NCBI GenBank assembly: GCA_014529385.2
Contig: CM043969.1
Location: 29,778,946 to 29,842,945 of the forward strand
Direction: 5' to 3'
From: Adiantum capillus-veneris
Lineage: Eukaryota; Streptophyta; Polypodiopsida; Polypodiales; Pteridaceae
DNA length: 64,000 bases
How positions within the stretch are numbered: the first letter of the stretch is position 1; the number at the start of each line of letters is the position of its first letter. This document shows positions 10,341 through 20,587 of the stretch, in pieces. Both the position numbers and the translations under genes were made by a program. The notes beneath the pieces were generated by a model. That model had not been told where the DNA came from, searched no databases, and saw only the letters and a list, made by a program, of their open reading frames with translations.

Positions 10341-13300
10341 TTTCTTGCATTATGCCCACAAGTTAGGAGGGATTTAACAAAGGCAGTTAGCACTAGGAGA
10401 AAGGTAAAAGAGAGTTTTCCTGTTGTAAAAATTGCACAAGCTGAAATGAATGAGGACATTACACCGGTACTAGATTGTTACATCAAAGGAAGATTGGTTA
10501 GGAAAGGTCTAGTGGACGGGGGTGCACAAATTTGCATCATGACAGAGGGACTCATGCAAAGACTAGGCATGCACATCCAGGAGACACTTGAAATCAAAGT
10601 CAAGATGGCAAACAATAGCAAGGCTAGGTGTGTAGGCATTTGTAAAAATGTCTTTGTAGAGGCCTTTGGCATTAAGAAAGCGGTGGATTTTTATGTTATG
10701 TCGACCAAGGGAAGTGGTTATCCATTTATCCTAGGAAGACCATGGCTAATGAAAATGCGAGCTTTGCAGGATTGGGAGAGTGGGAAATTAATTTGCAGGA
10801 ATGACAATCATAAGAAGGTTGTCTTTGACATGAAGGAGCAACGCCAAGAGGAGCTCCATGAAGAATCATCTCAAAGTGAGACGGAAGAAGGTTGGACCGA
10901 TAGCACTTCAGAAGAAGAAATTAGCGGTAGCATTACTGAAGAGGAGTCTTCCATCAAAGTCATGGGGGTAAGGTTTAAGCCAAGCAACCAAGAGACCTCT
11001 TGTCAAGGCTTGGAGGAGGTAGGTCCTCAAGAGAACGAAGGTGTTCAAGATGAAGGGATGCTGGAAGGTATGCTATCAACAACACTTACAAAGGATGAAA
11101 GAGAGGAGTTCAAATGTGTGCTAAGGAAGTTTCCTAGGCTTTTTGCTAAAGACTACACCGACGTGCGTGGGGTAGATGTTGTTCAACACAAGATTGAGTT
11201 AAAGCCTGAGGCCACACCTAAAGCTCAGAAGCTACGAAGGCTAGGAGTTATAAAGGAACAGGCTCTACTCAAGGAGGTAAGAAAGCTTCTAACAGCAGGT
11301 TTCATTTATCCAGTGGAGAATTCAGAGTGGGTCTCTCCTGTTGTTGTCACTCCTAAGGAAAATGGCAAGTGGAGGGTGTGTGTGGATTACCGTCTACTCA
11401 ATGAGGCAACAAAAAGAGATCACTTTCCCCTCCCATTTCAGGATGAGATACTAAATGAGGTAGCTGGTCATGAGAAGTACACTGTGTGTGATGGCTACTC
11501 AGGCTACTTTCAAATAGGTATCGTATTGGAAGATCAATTGAAAACAACCTTTATCACTCCTTGGGGTTGTTTTTCTTTTAGAGTCATGCCATTTGGTCTG
11601 ACAAATGCTCCTGCAACATTCCAACGTTTCATGAACATGGTGTTTCAAGCATTCTTTGGAAAGTCAATTAGGATGTTCATTGATGATTTCTGCATTTATA
11701 GCTCAAAATCATTGCATCTACAAAGGGTAGAAGAAGGTTTAAAGAAGCTCTACGACATGGGAGGTCAACTCAACCCCGATAAGTGCCATATAGGGGAGGA
11801 TGAAATAATCTTGCTTGGTCATAAAGTTTCTTACAAAGGCATTGAAGTGGATCCTTCAAAGGCAAAGGCTCTTATTGAGCTCCCATCACTGAAGAGTCTT
11901 AAGGAGGTCATCTCATTCATTCAAAAGGTGAAGTATATGTCACGCTTCATTCACTTAGCCTCGGAGTTGCTTCATCCTTTGCAAAAGTTGACACAACAAG
12001 TAGAATTTGCATGGTCTGATGAGCTTGAAGAGTATTTTTATAACATTAAAGTCATTTTGTCAGAGCTACCAACACTCATGTCTCCTTGTTGGGAGTACAC
12101 ATTCTTTGTTAGCTCTAGTGTTGGAAGGGAAACAATTGGTGCTGTGTTGCTACAACAAGATCCCCACAGTACAAGGATGCGACCCATCTACTTTTCTAGT
12201 AGGGTCATGAATGCTTTGGAGAGAGACTACACAGAAGCAGAACTCATGATGCTTTCTCTCATGTTTGCGGTGAGAAAGTTTAGATCCTACCTGCTACCAA
12301 AACCTTTTGTAATTCTCACTGCAGAGAATTTGTTTCCTTGGGTGTCATCTCAAATGAATCTTAGTACTAGGATCTCAAAGTGGATTATGGAGTTGCAAGA
12401 GTTTCAATACTCTTTCAAGGTAGAAGATAGTGTGCGTGCACAATTGGTAGGGATTCTCACTTATAGGGTGCATGAAAAGGAGATTAAGGTGCCTGAAGTA
12501 AAGACCCTACCATTGCCACCACCAAAAAGTATTCCTAATACTTTTACCTTGTTCTTTGATGGAGCTTTTCGTCGAGCCACAGGAAAAGCAGGGGGAGGGC
12601 TAGTGTTGCTCAACCCAAGTGGAGAGGTGGTCATGAAAGAGAAGTTCAATCTACCAAGTTCAGCTAGCAACAATGAAGCAGAATACGACACACTAATTCA
12701 TGGTTTGAAGATGTGCATTGGCCAAGGGATACAACGCCTCATGGTAAAGGGAGATGCACTTCTCATTGTTAAACAGATTTTAGGCATTTGGGCATGCAAG
12801 AATGAAAGCTTACGGACAAAAGTTCATGCCATTCGTAGATTGTTTAATCAATTTGAAGAAGTGCAACTATATCATATTCCTAGGAAACAAAATGAAGATG
12901 CCGATTTACTTGCACAGCAAGTAGTTACATGTGTTGAGAAGGAAGTGCAGGTCATCATGGTGGCAGCAACTGTCAAGCAACCGAGATACCAGGGATTGGA
13001 GTCATTGACTCCCATTATTAGCTACATTTTGGAGGGCGAGTTTCCACAAGACTTCACGAAGGCTCAGAAGAGGAGACTCATGAAGAAGGCAAGCGCATAT
13101 CTCTTCCTAGAAGGCTCCCTCTATCAAAGAGGGAGGGATCAAGTATGCAGAAGAGTACCAACTATTGAGGAAATTCCAGCCATTATAAAAGGTTTGCATG
13201 AAGAAGCATGTGGTGGTCATTTTGCCCAAGAATTAACTGTGAAGAAGATTTTGCTTGCGGGGTATGTTTGGCCAAGTCTGCATGTGGATGTCCAACATTG

Positions 13301-13583
13301 GTGTAAAAGTTGTCACAATTGTCAGGTAAATGGGAATAGAAGATTGGTTTATGGTCCAAGGCAAATCGTGCTTGCAAATGGACCCTTTGAAAAGTGGGGC
13401 ATTGATGCTATGGGTCCTCTGCCTAGGACAAAAAATGGTAAACTCTACATTCTAGTGGCTGTAGACTATATGACTAGGTGGGTGGAAGCACAGAGTGTGG
13501 CAAAGGTAAATGAGAAAACAGTGAGCAAATTCGTCTACAGTCACATTTGTTGTAGATTTGGCACACCTTTGGAGATTTTCTGA
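10341..13583 (+). CDS. Pol polyprotein of element B: protease, RT, RNase H, second RNase H, integrase N-part
   Basis: Open from just after the gag TAG, first ATG 10446 (1045 codons from there). In order: retropepsin with VDGGAQICIM and ILGRPWLM; an acidic Ser/Glu linker; RT with KWRVCVDYRLLN, GYSGYFQIG, VMPFGLTNAPATFQRF and FIDDF near residue 410; RT-linked RNase H (MRPIYFSSRVMN); Tat-type second RNase H with FFDGAFRR, NNEAEY, KGDALL and EDADLLA carrying the D-E-D-D residues; and integrase zinc finger (HWCKSCHNCQ) and core (GIDAMGPL). It ends at a TGA (13581-13583) caused by loss of about two bases where relatives read PLEIISD. Without that frameshift it would be continuous to 14418. Confidence 0.93.
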   Translation, partial: FLALCPQVRRDLTKAVSTRRKVKESFPVVKIAQAEMNEDITPVLDCYIKGRLVRKGLVDGGAQICIMTEGLMQRLGMHIQETLEIKVKMANNSKARCVGICKNVFVEAFGIKKAVDFYVMSTKGSGYPFILGRPWLMKMRALQDWESGKLICRNDNHKKVVFDMKEQRQEELHEESSQSETEEGWTDSTSEEEISGSITEEESSIKVMGVRFKPSNQETSCQGLEEVGPQENEGVQDEGMLEGMLSTTLTKDEREEFKCVLRKFPRLFAKDYTDVRGVDVVQHKIELKPEATPKAQKLRRLGVIKEQALLKEVRKLLTAGFIYPVENSEWVSPVVVTPKENGKWRVCVDYRLLNEATKRDHFPLPFQDEILNEVAGHEKYTVCDGYSGYFQIGIVLEDQLKTTFITPWGCFSFRVMPFGLTNAPATFQRFMNMVFQAFFGKSIRMFIDDFCIYSSKSLHLQRVEEGLKKLYDMGGQLNPDKCHIGEDEIILLGHKVSYKGIEVDPSKAKALIELPSLKSLKEVISFIQKVKYMSRFIHLASELLHPLQKLTQQVEFAWSDELEEYFYNIKVILSELPTLMSPCWEYTFFVSSSVGRETIGAVLLQQDPHSTRMRPIYFSSRVMNALERDYTEAELMMLSLMFAVRKFRSYLLPKPFVILTAENLFPWVSSQMNLSTRISKWIMELQEFQYSFKVEDSVRAQLVGILTYRVHEKEIKVPEVKTLPLPPPKSIPNTFTLFFDGAFRRATGKAGGGLVLLNPSGEVVMKEKFNLPSSASNNEAEYDTLIHGLKMCIGQGIQRLMVKGDALLIVKQILGIWACKNESLRTKVHAIRRLFNQFEEVQLYHIPRKQNEDADLLAQQVVTCVEKEVQVIMVAATVKQPRYQGLESLTPIISYILEGEFPQDFTKAQKRRLMKKASAYLFLEGSLYQRGRDQVCRRVPTIEEIPAIIKGLHEEACGGHFAQELTVKKILLAGYVWPSLHVDVQHWCKSCHNCQVNGNRRLVYGPRQIVLANGPFEKWGIDAMGPLPRTKNGKLYILVAVDYMTRWVEAQSVAKVNEKTVSKFVYSHICCRFGTPLEIF

Positions 13584-14418
13584 TAATGGTCCAGGGTTTA
13601 GAAAGGGATTGCTCACAGAAGTCTGTGAAGAACTTCACATTCTACATCGTCACAGTACACCCTACTATCCCCAATCAAATGGTTTGGTAGAAAAAGCTAA
13701 TGGTGTCATTGCAGGCATCATTAGAAAGATGGTGAAAAACAAGACAAAGTTGTGGGATGACTTCTTGGATGGTGCCTTGTGGGCGTATCGAACCACATAT
13801 AGGAAATCCACGGAGTTCACACCATTTCACTTGGTCTATGGTCAAGAGGCTTTACAGCCAATTGAGCTAAACATTCCAACAATGCGACTTCATGGCAAAT
13901 CAGCACAAGATGATCAAGAAGCATGGATGGATCGACTTCTTACCTTAGCTGAGCTTGAGTGGAAAAGAGAAGCAGCATACGAGTGCTATAAGAGGAAAGC
14001 CACACAGACAAAGGAGAAGCTTGACAAGAAACTAAAGGACAAAGGCATCAATGAAGGAGATCTTGTGCTAAGGTATGACAATCGACTCGATAATCGTTTT
14101 GATGCCAAATTTGAAACAAGATGGCAAGGGCCATACATAGTCAAGAAGGCTTTCAATTCAAGTTACTATCAGCTTATGGACTTGAATGGTAAAGAGCACT
14201 CCAGGAAAGTAAACGGGTATCGCTTGAAGCCCTATTTGAGTCGCCTTCTACCAAAGGATCTACCAAAGATCTGTCAAAAGGCCACTGTCTCATGTAAGTA
14301 TTGTTCCATGAAGCATGAGTGTAACTCTAGCCAAAATTCTGAGGGGCCAAACAATAAAAATCTCGTCAAGGACTCTGAAGCACTCTCTTTGGAAAAGATG
14401 CTCTATGATGGTACATGA
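13558..14418 (+). CDS. Integrase C-terminal part of element B (after frameshift)
   Basis: The useful frame begins about 13580 with SDNGPGF, the second catalytic Asp, followed by HSTPYYPQSNGLVEK with the catalytic Glu, and the WAYRTTYRKSTEFTPFHLVYG block found in plant Ty3 integrases. The C-terminal part has the GDLVLRYDNR and RWQGPYIV barrel-like segment. There is no chromodomain. It stops 12 bases before the polypurine tract. Confidence 0.9.
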   Translation: MAHLWRFSDNGPGFRKGLLTEVCEELHILHRHSTPYYPQSNGLVEKANGVIAGIIRKMVKNKTKLWDDFLDGALWAYRTTYRKSTEFTPFHLVYGQEALQPIELNIPTMRLHGKSAQDDQEAWMDRLLTLAELEWKREAAYECYKRKATQTKEKLDKKLKDKGINEGDLVLRYDNRLDNRFDAKFETRWQGPYIVKKAFNSSYYQLMDLNGKEHSRKVNGYRLKPYLSRLLPKDLPKICQKATVSCKYCSMKHECNSSQNSEGPNNKNLVKDSEALSLEKMLYDGT

Positions 14419-14429
14419 ATATACCATCA

Positions 14430-14446
14430 TCCAGGGGGAGGGCTAA
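14430..14446 (+). promoter_or_regulatory. Polypurine tract of element B
   Basis: A purine run centred on AGGGGGAGGG sits immediately before the 3' LTR start at 14447. This is the expected plus-strand primer position. Element C has a near-identical tract (AGAGGGAGGGCTAA) at the same place. Confidence 0.8.
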
Positions 14447-17018
14447 TGATAGCCGTTTTTCGGCTCTTTGTAATTGCCACAGTGAGTTACCTCACCCTAC
14501 CAAAATCACCCAAACACTGTGGCTATCCCTACCATTTCACTGTACATAGGCGTGCGTGAGTCACGGGACTTTTCCCATATCTTCTTAAAAAAACCCTCAA
14601 TTAGCTAGTCATTGGGCTAGTTGAGCCAAAAAAATAAAAAATATAAAAAATATAAGTATATTATGGCCCATGCGTATGTAAATATTTCTTTGTATATAGG
14701 GCCTAAATAAAAGTTTTTTTCATAATTATTTTGATATTTATTTAAATATTTCTTCCTAGGTGTGTGTTATTTATGCTCTGTACATTGCCTCACCATTACC
14801 ACAATTTTTTCTTACCATTTTTCATACTCTTTATTCCAGATAGAAATATTTTCATGTAAGCTTCTCTTATATTTGGTGTAACTCCACCCCAACAAAAATC
14901 CAAAAAAACTAGTTTTATTTATGTGTATATTTTTTCACTATTGTGATTTTTCTCTTCCTACATCTATTTTGTTTTTTTTTCTAAAAAATTAGAACACCAA
15001 AAATATTTATCTTTTTATGGTAGCCTCATAATGAGAGAGATTTTTTTTGACCCCTTTATATTTTTTCCACTTATATTATTTATATTTGACATGTACATAT
15101 TTTTTAGACCCCTCAATATTTGATTTTCTTAGTTGTACTATTCACTTATATTATGATCTCAACAATATCTTCAATTATAGACCTACCAAATAAGGTCAAG
15201 GGTAGGTGGCATGCATACATGCACTATGGAGGGCTCACTCTTGGAGGTATTCAAAAGAATCATCCAAAGAAGGACCCCACAAGGACCTTGTGCAGTGGAA
15301 AAAAACGGTCGGTTTTGCTGAAATTTTAAAGTTCACTTGCTCTCCGAATTTGAAAAGGTGATACAAACAAAAGTTGTAGCTCGTGGGCTGAACTTTTGCC
15401 TCAAATTTTTTCATATTTTTTTGAGCTACGAGCTGTGAGCTATGATTTTATTAGTGGACCCCAATTTTCCCATGCTATGCAGCCACACTCTCTCTTCCAC
15501 TTTATCATTTTCCTCTTTCACACACACTTCTCCACTCATCATCCCCACCTCTCTCACCACTCCTCTCTGCACCTTACTCACCTTCTCCTCAACCTTGAAG
15601 AATAAGAGAAACCATGGTGAACTCATACCTCCCACACACAATTCCATTCCAAAATTGACCACCTAGTCTCATTTTTCCTCCTCCAAATTACCCATATCTA
15701 TCAAAAAAACCACAAAATTCAGCCTCTTCTCTTAAAAGACAGCATCATGGTGGTTGATTACTCAGCTTCAATTACCTTGTCTCTCAAGGAAGGTCAAGAG
15801 TGGAGAAAAAATGTACCGTCAAAGCTAGTGGACCGTCAACAAGCGTCAAAATTGGCCCTACTCAAGACACTTGGAGCATCAACCTTGTAAGAAATCCACC
15901 TTTTCTTACCTCTTAAGAGTTTTTCTTCCTTATTTGTATCCTACATGGATACTCCCATTGTAAATATCCAATTCCATTTGTAAATTAATACTAACTCTAC
16001 TAACACTAACCCACTATGAAAAGTCCTATCACCTCCATTTCTCTCCTCTCTCTTTCCCCACCAACTTCTTGATAATTCCAAGCAAAAGAAATTAGATAAA
16101 TTGCTGAAAATCTAACCCAACCATGGTTAGAGGAGTAACCCTAGCCTTCAAAATTGCTATAAAAGGAGTGTGTAGCTAGCACAAAAAGGGGGGAGCCATA
16201 AGCAAGAGCACTATGCTATAGCTTGAGAAGCCAAGCTCAACCTCTCTAGAAGGAGCTCTTGAGTGGAAGCTCATTGTCTTATGCATGTGCATGTGTTGTA
16301 ATAGGGGATTAGCAAGGGAACTCTATGCCATTGTAAGAGAGAGAGTGATCATTCAATTGAGAGTAGGAAATCTATCATTTCTCCTACTAGTGTAAGCCCA
16401 ACATTTGCTGAATCAAGGAGGGTGGATTTGGACTAAGCTTGGATACTTTGTCTCGCTTCCAACGTGAAGTAATGGACAACAATGATGCGTAGGTGTCTTG
16501 GTGTTTTTTGTTAAGTTCTTGATAGCTTGTCTCTGGTGTTGTCATCAATCTAGCCATAAATCCCACATACTGTAAGAGGGCGACAGGGTGGAGAGGACTC
16601 CCCTGGCTTTAAGACAGTGATTGGGGTGGCTTTTCTTGTGATGTGTTGTGGTGAAATTTACGCAAGCTATGTTGAACAAATACTAATCTCACTTTGATTT
16701 GTCATGACAGATTTGTAAGAAGGTATTAATACAACAAGCACCCCCTCCCCCTTTCTCTCTCTTTCTTAAATATATAGTTGTGTTTGCTTGATCATTGCCG
16801 ATACGTTTCAAAGCAGCCCGAGCACTATCTCTCTCTCTCTCTCTACACGTCCTAGTTCGCATCCAAAACTAGGTGGTGCCCCAAATTTGTGTAGGGTTAG
16901 GTTGCGGGTTTGTGTGTGTGTTTGTTGTTTTTTCCAACCCCAACCCAATTGAGCAACATGGGAGCCTAGAAGAGTGCTTGGAGGCCACTCTTCTTGTTGC
17001 GCGCCCCAGACCGCCTCA
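14447..17018 (+). repeat. 3' LTR of element B
   Basis: Same length (2572 bp) and termini as the 5' LTR. About 20-25 scattered substitutions were counted by eye, and no large indel. The second TATA box is at 16158-16166. It ends CCGCCTCA and is followed directly by the resumed gag of element C. Confidence 0.95.
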
Positions 17019-17575
17019 ATGGCATGTACTACTGTCCACACCCAAGGAGGCAGAATTTCAACAAAGGATCCAGGAAAAACTAGGTTTCACCACCGAGAGC
17101 AAGACCACCACCACCGAGGGCACCACAACAAGCACCACCCGTGCAAATCCTACAACCACCCATTCAACCACAACCACCACCACCACCACAACCTCTCATT
17201 CCACCCTTACCCCCACCACCAGTTGGCAATCAAACAGTAAGCGTCATCAGTCTTGAAGGTAAAGGAAAGGAGAAAGTGGAGGAGGATAAGACCAAGGTTA
17301 AAGGAGTAGATGCCATAGGGGTAAAACGCGCTAGGCATGGTGAATCTTCCCAAAAGGAAGAAAAGATGAAGACTAAAGGGGAATCTAGCAAAAAGCCGTC
17401 CAAGTCACGACGTAAAATTGACATTGTAGATTTCTCTTTGGGTGAATGTTCTAAACCATATGATTTGGTTCGAGATGTTTCTGTGCAGGGCCCAAAAATC
17501 ACCTGGCCCCAGTTACTCCACCTAGCACCTAGGGTGAGGAGACAATGGACAAAGATGGTTAGCACGAGATGACCA
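17019..17575 (+). pseudogene. Gag of element C, C-terminal part (resumed after B)
   Basis: It continues the interrupted zinc knuckle (GHGMYYC), then a TAG-containing Pro-rich region, a Lys-rich basic stretch, and PKITWPQLLHLAPRVRRQW as in element A. The 17141-17572 frame ends at TGA where element A reads Arg, consistent with a CpG transition. Together with 5200-5969 it reconstitutes the order of one gag. Confidence 0.85.
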
Positions 17576-17956
17576 AAGCCAAAGATAGCTGGGGCTATCT
17601 CTGGGAGGAATCTAGATGACATACTACTAGTGATGGATGCTTACATCAAAGGGCAGCACATCTCCAATATCTAAATAGATGGTGGCATACAAATATGCGT
17701 CATGAGTGAAAAAATGATGCACCGTTTGGGTTTAGAGGTGAGTTGGTTGGCACCATGCCGAGCCAAAATGGAAAATAATTTAAAAGTTTAACGTGTTGGT
17801 GTCATAAATGCAGTTAGGATAAAGGCATTCAACACCGGGGTAGATGTGGACATCTTTGTCATGCCACACAAAGGGGAGGGCTATCCTATCATTCTAGGGA
17901 GGCCTTGGCTTATGGCTATGAGAGCTAAGCAGGACTGGGACACCGGCATAATCTAG
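17573..17956 (+). pseudogene. Degenerate retropepsin of element C
   Basis: Homologous to the element A protease but with several in-frame stops. The catalytic DGGA is changed to DGGI, and a stop replaces the Tyr just before it. The ILGRPWLMAMRAKQDWDTG stretch at the end is preserved. It encodes no functional protease. Confidence 0.8.
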
Positions 17957-19894
17957 ATGAAGGATGCAAAAGGGAGGCCAATACTTTATGACATGAAGAT
18001 AGGTCAACAACGCGACATGGATCTAGAAACCTCCGAGGATGAGTTTTCTAGTGGTGACTCTTCAACCACTTCAGAGGAGGAGTCAACAATGAGTGAAGAA
18101 AGTGACAGTAGCATTGAGGTGATGGGGATCATTCTCAAGGACCCTAAGAAGATGGAGCAACTTGATGCCTCATCATCAAACCAAGGGGAGACACCAGGTA
18201 TACAACCTCTGGTAGAAGCAAGTAAGCTACATCAAATGCTCTCTAGTGAGTTGTGTGGGAAGGAGCGTGAAGATTATATTTTGATGCTAAGTAATTTTAC
18301 CACATTGTTCATTGATGAATATGATAAAATCACTGGCATCATAGTAGTTCAACATCACATTAAGCTCAAGGAGGGAAGTAAACCTGTAGTGCAGAAGCTC
18401 AGGCGGCTAGGAGTAATTCAACAAGACGCCCTACTCAAAGAGGTGAGAAAATTGCTAGAAGCCGGTTTTATCTATCCTCTTGAAGACTCAGAGTGGGTTT
18501 CTCCAGTGGTAGTCACACCAAAGAAGAATGGTAAGTGGAGGGTTTGTGTTGATTACAAGCCTCTTAATGCAGCCACAAAGAGAGACCATTTTCCTCTTCC
18601 TTTTCAAGACAAAATACTCAATGAGGTAGCAGGACATGAGCGCTACACGGTATGTGATGGCTACTCAGGCTACTTCCAAATTAGCATCGTTGAAGAAGAT
18701 CAAAAGAAGACAACCTTCATCACACCATGGGGATGTTTTGCTTACAGAGTTATGCCATTTGGTCTCACTAATGCTCCAACCACTTTTCAGCGATATGTAA
18801 CATTTGTTTTTCAGCCATTCTTTGGAAAATCAATCCGTGTTTTTATTGATGACTTTTGTATCTATAGCTCTCGCTCTCTTCATTTGGAGAAAGTTTATGA
18901 AGGTCTAGCTAGGCTACAAGCTTTGGGGGGCCAACTCAATGTGGAGAAATGCCACATTGGTGAAAGCAAGGTTACACTTCTTGGCCATGTGATCTCGGCC
19001 AATGGCATTGAAGCTGACCCAAGCAAGGTTCAAGCCTTGCTGGCTTTGACCTCTCCCACCACAACAAAGCAGTTGGTCTCTTTTCTTCAAAAGGTGAGGT
19101 ATTTGAGTAGGTTCATTCACTTGCTCTCCCAAGTGGTTTTTCCTTTACAACAAGTTACCCATCAAGAGATTTTCACTTGGAGTGAAGAAAATGAACAACA
19201 ATTCAATGAGGTAAAACAAATTCTAGCTTCACTTCCCATCATAGCACCTCCAAAGTGGGACGAGCCATTTTATGTAAACCCTAGTGTGGGCAATGACACA
19301 CTTGGGGTTGTATTGATGCAAAAGGATCCTCAAAGTTCGTTCATGCGTCCTATCTACTTCTCTAGTCGAATGATGACTCCATCAGAAAAGGGATACACGG
19401 CAGTGGAGCACATGGTGCTTACATTAATGTTTTCTACCACCAAATTTCTCTCTTATTTATTGTCTAGACCATTCATAATCTTAACAATGGAAGAAGTATT
19501 TCCTTATGTAATGCAGCACATGGATGTTTCTTTTAGGATTTCCAAATGGCTAACAAGGCTGCAAGAGTTTGACTACACAATGCAAGTGGATAACTCCACA
19601 AGGGCCAGTCTAGGAGGTATTCTCACTCATCACCACTATGAAAAGAAGTTAAAGATAAAGCCAAATGATCAAGATATTACACCTGTGCTGGAAGTCCCTA
19701 AGGTAGAGGAGGCTCACTCTCTTTTCTTTGATGGAGCCTACAAGAGGAAAGTGGACAAAGCTGCAACAGGCATTGTCATCTTCAGCGAGCAAGGGGATAA
19801 GGTTTTCTCCATTGGGAATCTCTTGGATTCTTACTCTAACAATGAGGCAGAATATGCAGCCTTAACTCTTGGGTTAGAGTGGTGTGTGACATAG
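17957..19894 (+). CDS. RT and RNase H of element C
   Basis: A 645-codon frame, in frame with the preceding protease remnant. It has an acidic Ser/Glu linker (residues about 1-80), RT with KWRVCVDYKPLN, GYSGYFQIS, VMPFGLTNAPTTFQRY and FIDDF, RT-linked RNase H (MRPIYFSSRMMT), and the beginning of the second RNase H (FFDGAYKRK, NNEAEYAALTLG). It stops at TAG 19892-19894, where element A has a Gln codon. RT appears complete, but the frame is a fragment of a dead polyprotein. Confidence 0.88.
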   Translation: MKDAKGRPILYDMKIGQQRDMDLETSEDEFSSGDSSTTSEEESTMSEESDSSIEVMGIILKDPKKMEQLDASSSNQGETPGIQPLVEASKLHQMLSSELCGKEREDYILMLSNFTTLFIDEYDKITGIIVVQHHIKLKEGSKPVVQKLRRLGVIQQDALLKEVRKLLEAGFIYPLEDSEWVSPVVVTPKKNGKWRVCVDYKPLNAATKRDHFPLPFQDKILNEVAGHERYTVCDGYSGYFQISIVEEDQKKTTFITPWGCFAYRVMPFGLTNAPTTFQRYVTFVFQPFFGKSIRVFIDDFCIYSSRSLHLEKVYEGLARLQALGGQLNVEKCHIGESKVTLLGHVISANGIEADPSKVQALLALTSPTTTKQLVSFLQKVRYLSRFIHLLSQVVFPLQQVTHQEIFTWSEENEQQFNEVKQILASLPIIAPPKWDEPFYVNPSVGNDTLGVVLMQKDPQSSFMRPIYFSSRMMTPSEKGYTAVEHMVLTLMFSTTKFLSYLLSRPFIILTMEEVFPYVMQHMDVSFRISKWLTRLQEFDYTMQVDNSTRASLGGILTHHHYEKKLKIKPNDQDITPVLEVPKVEEAHSLFFDGAYKRKVDKAATGIVIFSEQGDKVFSIGNLLDSYSNNEAEYAALTLGLEWCVT

Positions 19895-20587
19895 GGCATT
19901 CAACGGTCAAATGTATTTGGTGATGCCATGCTTTTAATAAAACAAATACAAGGAACTTGGGCTTGTAAAAATCATAGCTTTCTAGGCCATTTGCGCAAAG
20001 TCAAGGAACTTTTAGGGAAATTTCAAGTTGTACAATTACATCATGTCCCTCGAGTAGAAAATCAAGAAGCAGATGCTCTAGCTAGAGAGAAGTTGCAAGA
20101 TGTTTCAATGGTGGGTGCTATCAAGTTGAAGCTGCCTCTCTTCCAAGGTAGCGATGCTATGCCTGACATCATGAGTTTCTTGGACACAGAAGAGTGTCCT
20201 AAAGATCTTACTAAGGGCCAAAAGCAATGGCTTGTGCGCAAGGCAACAAAATACCACCTTATCAATGACGACCTCTACTGCCAGGGTAAGGATCAAATTC
20301 TTAGGCGGGTACATCTCTCTAGAGAGATCACTGAAATCATTTCAAGTTGCCATGATGGTGTTTGCGGAGGACACTTTGCACTTGACATCACTAGCAGAAA
20401 GATTCTACAAGCCGGGTTTGTATGGCCTAGTCTACATAGGGATGTGCATCATTGGTGTAAAACATGCAAGGAATGTCAAAAGGCAGGGGATAGGAGGCTC
20501 ACATATGAGCCACAGACTCCTATAATCTCATATGGACCATTTGAGAAATGGGGAATTGATGCTATTGGGCCTTTTCCAAGGAGCTAA
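19895..20587 (+). pseudogene. Second RNase H (end) and integrase N-terminal part of element C
   Basis: It continues in frame past the 19892 TAG: GDAMLLIKQIQGTWACKN, HHVPRVENQEADALA (last catalytic Asp region of the second RNase H), then integrase zinc-binding HHWCKTCKECQ and the core start GIDAIGPF. It ends TAA near 20585 after a small local insertion/deletion that shifts the relation to element A. Confidence 0.85.

Larger units (their letters stand above)
5970..17018 (+). mobile_element. Complete Ty3/gypsy Tat-type LTR retrotransposon B
   Basis: An 11,049-bp element with two 2572-bp LTRs, TG...CA ends, a primer-binding candidate 3 bases inside the 5' LTR, gag, a pol with two RNase H domains and integrase, and a polypurine tract abutting the 3' LTR. 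The flanks share ATGG (5966-5969 and 17019-17022); the usual Ty3 duplication is 5 bp, so this is a 4-bp match or a 5-bp one with one change. LTRs differ at roughly 20-25 positions by eye (about 0.9%), making B the youngest large insertion here. One TAG and one frameshift in pol suggest it is no longer autonomous. Confidence 0.95.

Noticed and set aside
16873-17256. Frame joining LTR end and gag of C (127 codons)
   Set aside because: It crosses the insertion boundary at 17018/17019, so it is an artefact of the junction and not a fusion gene.
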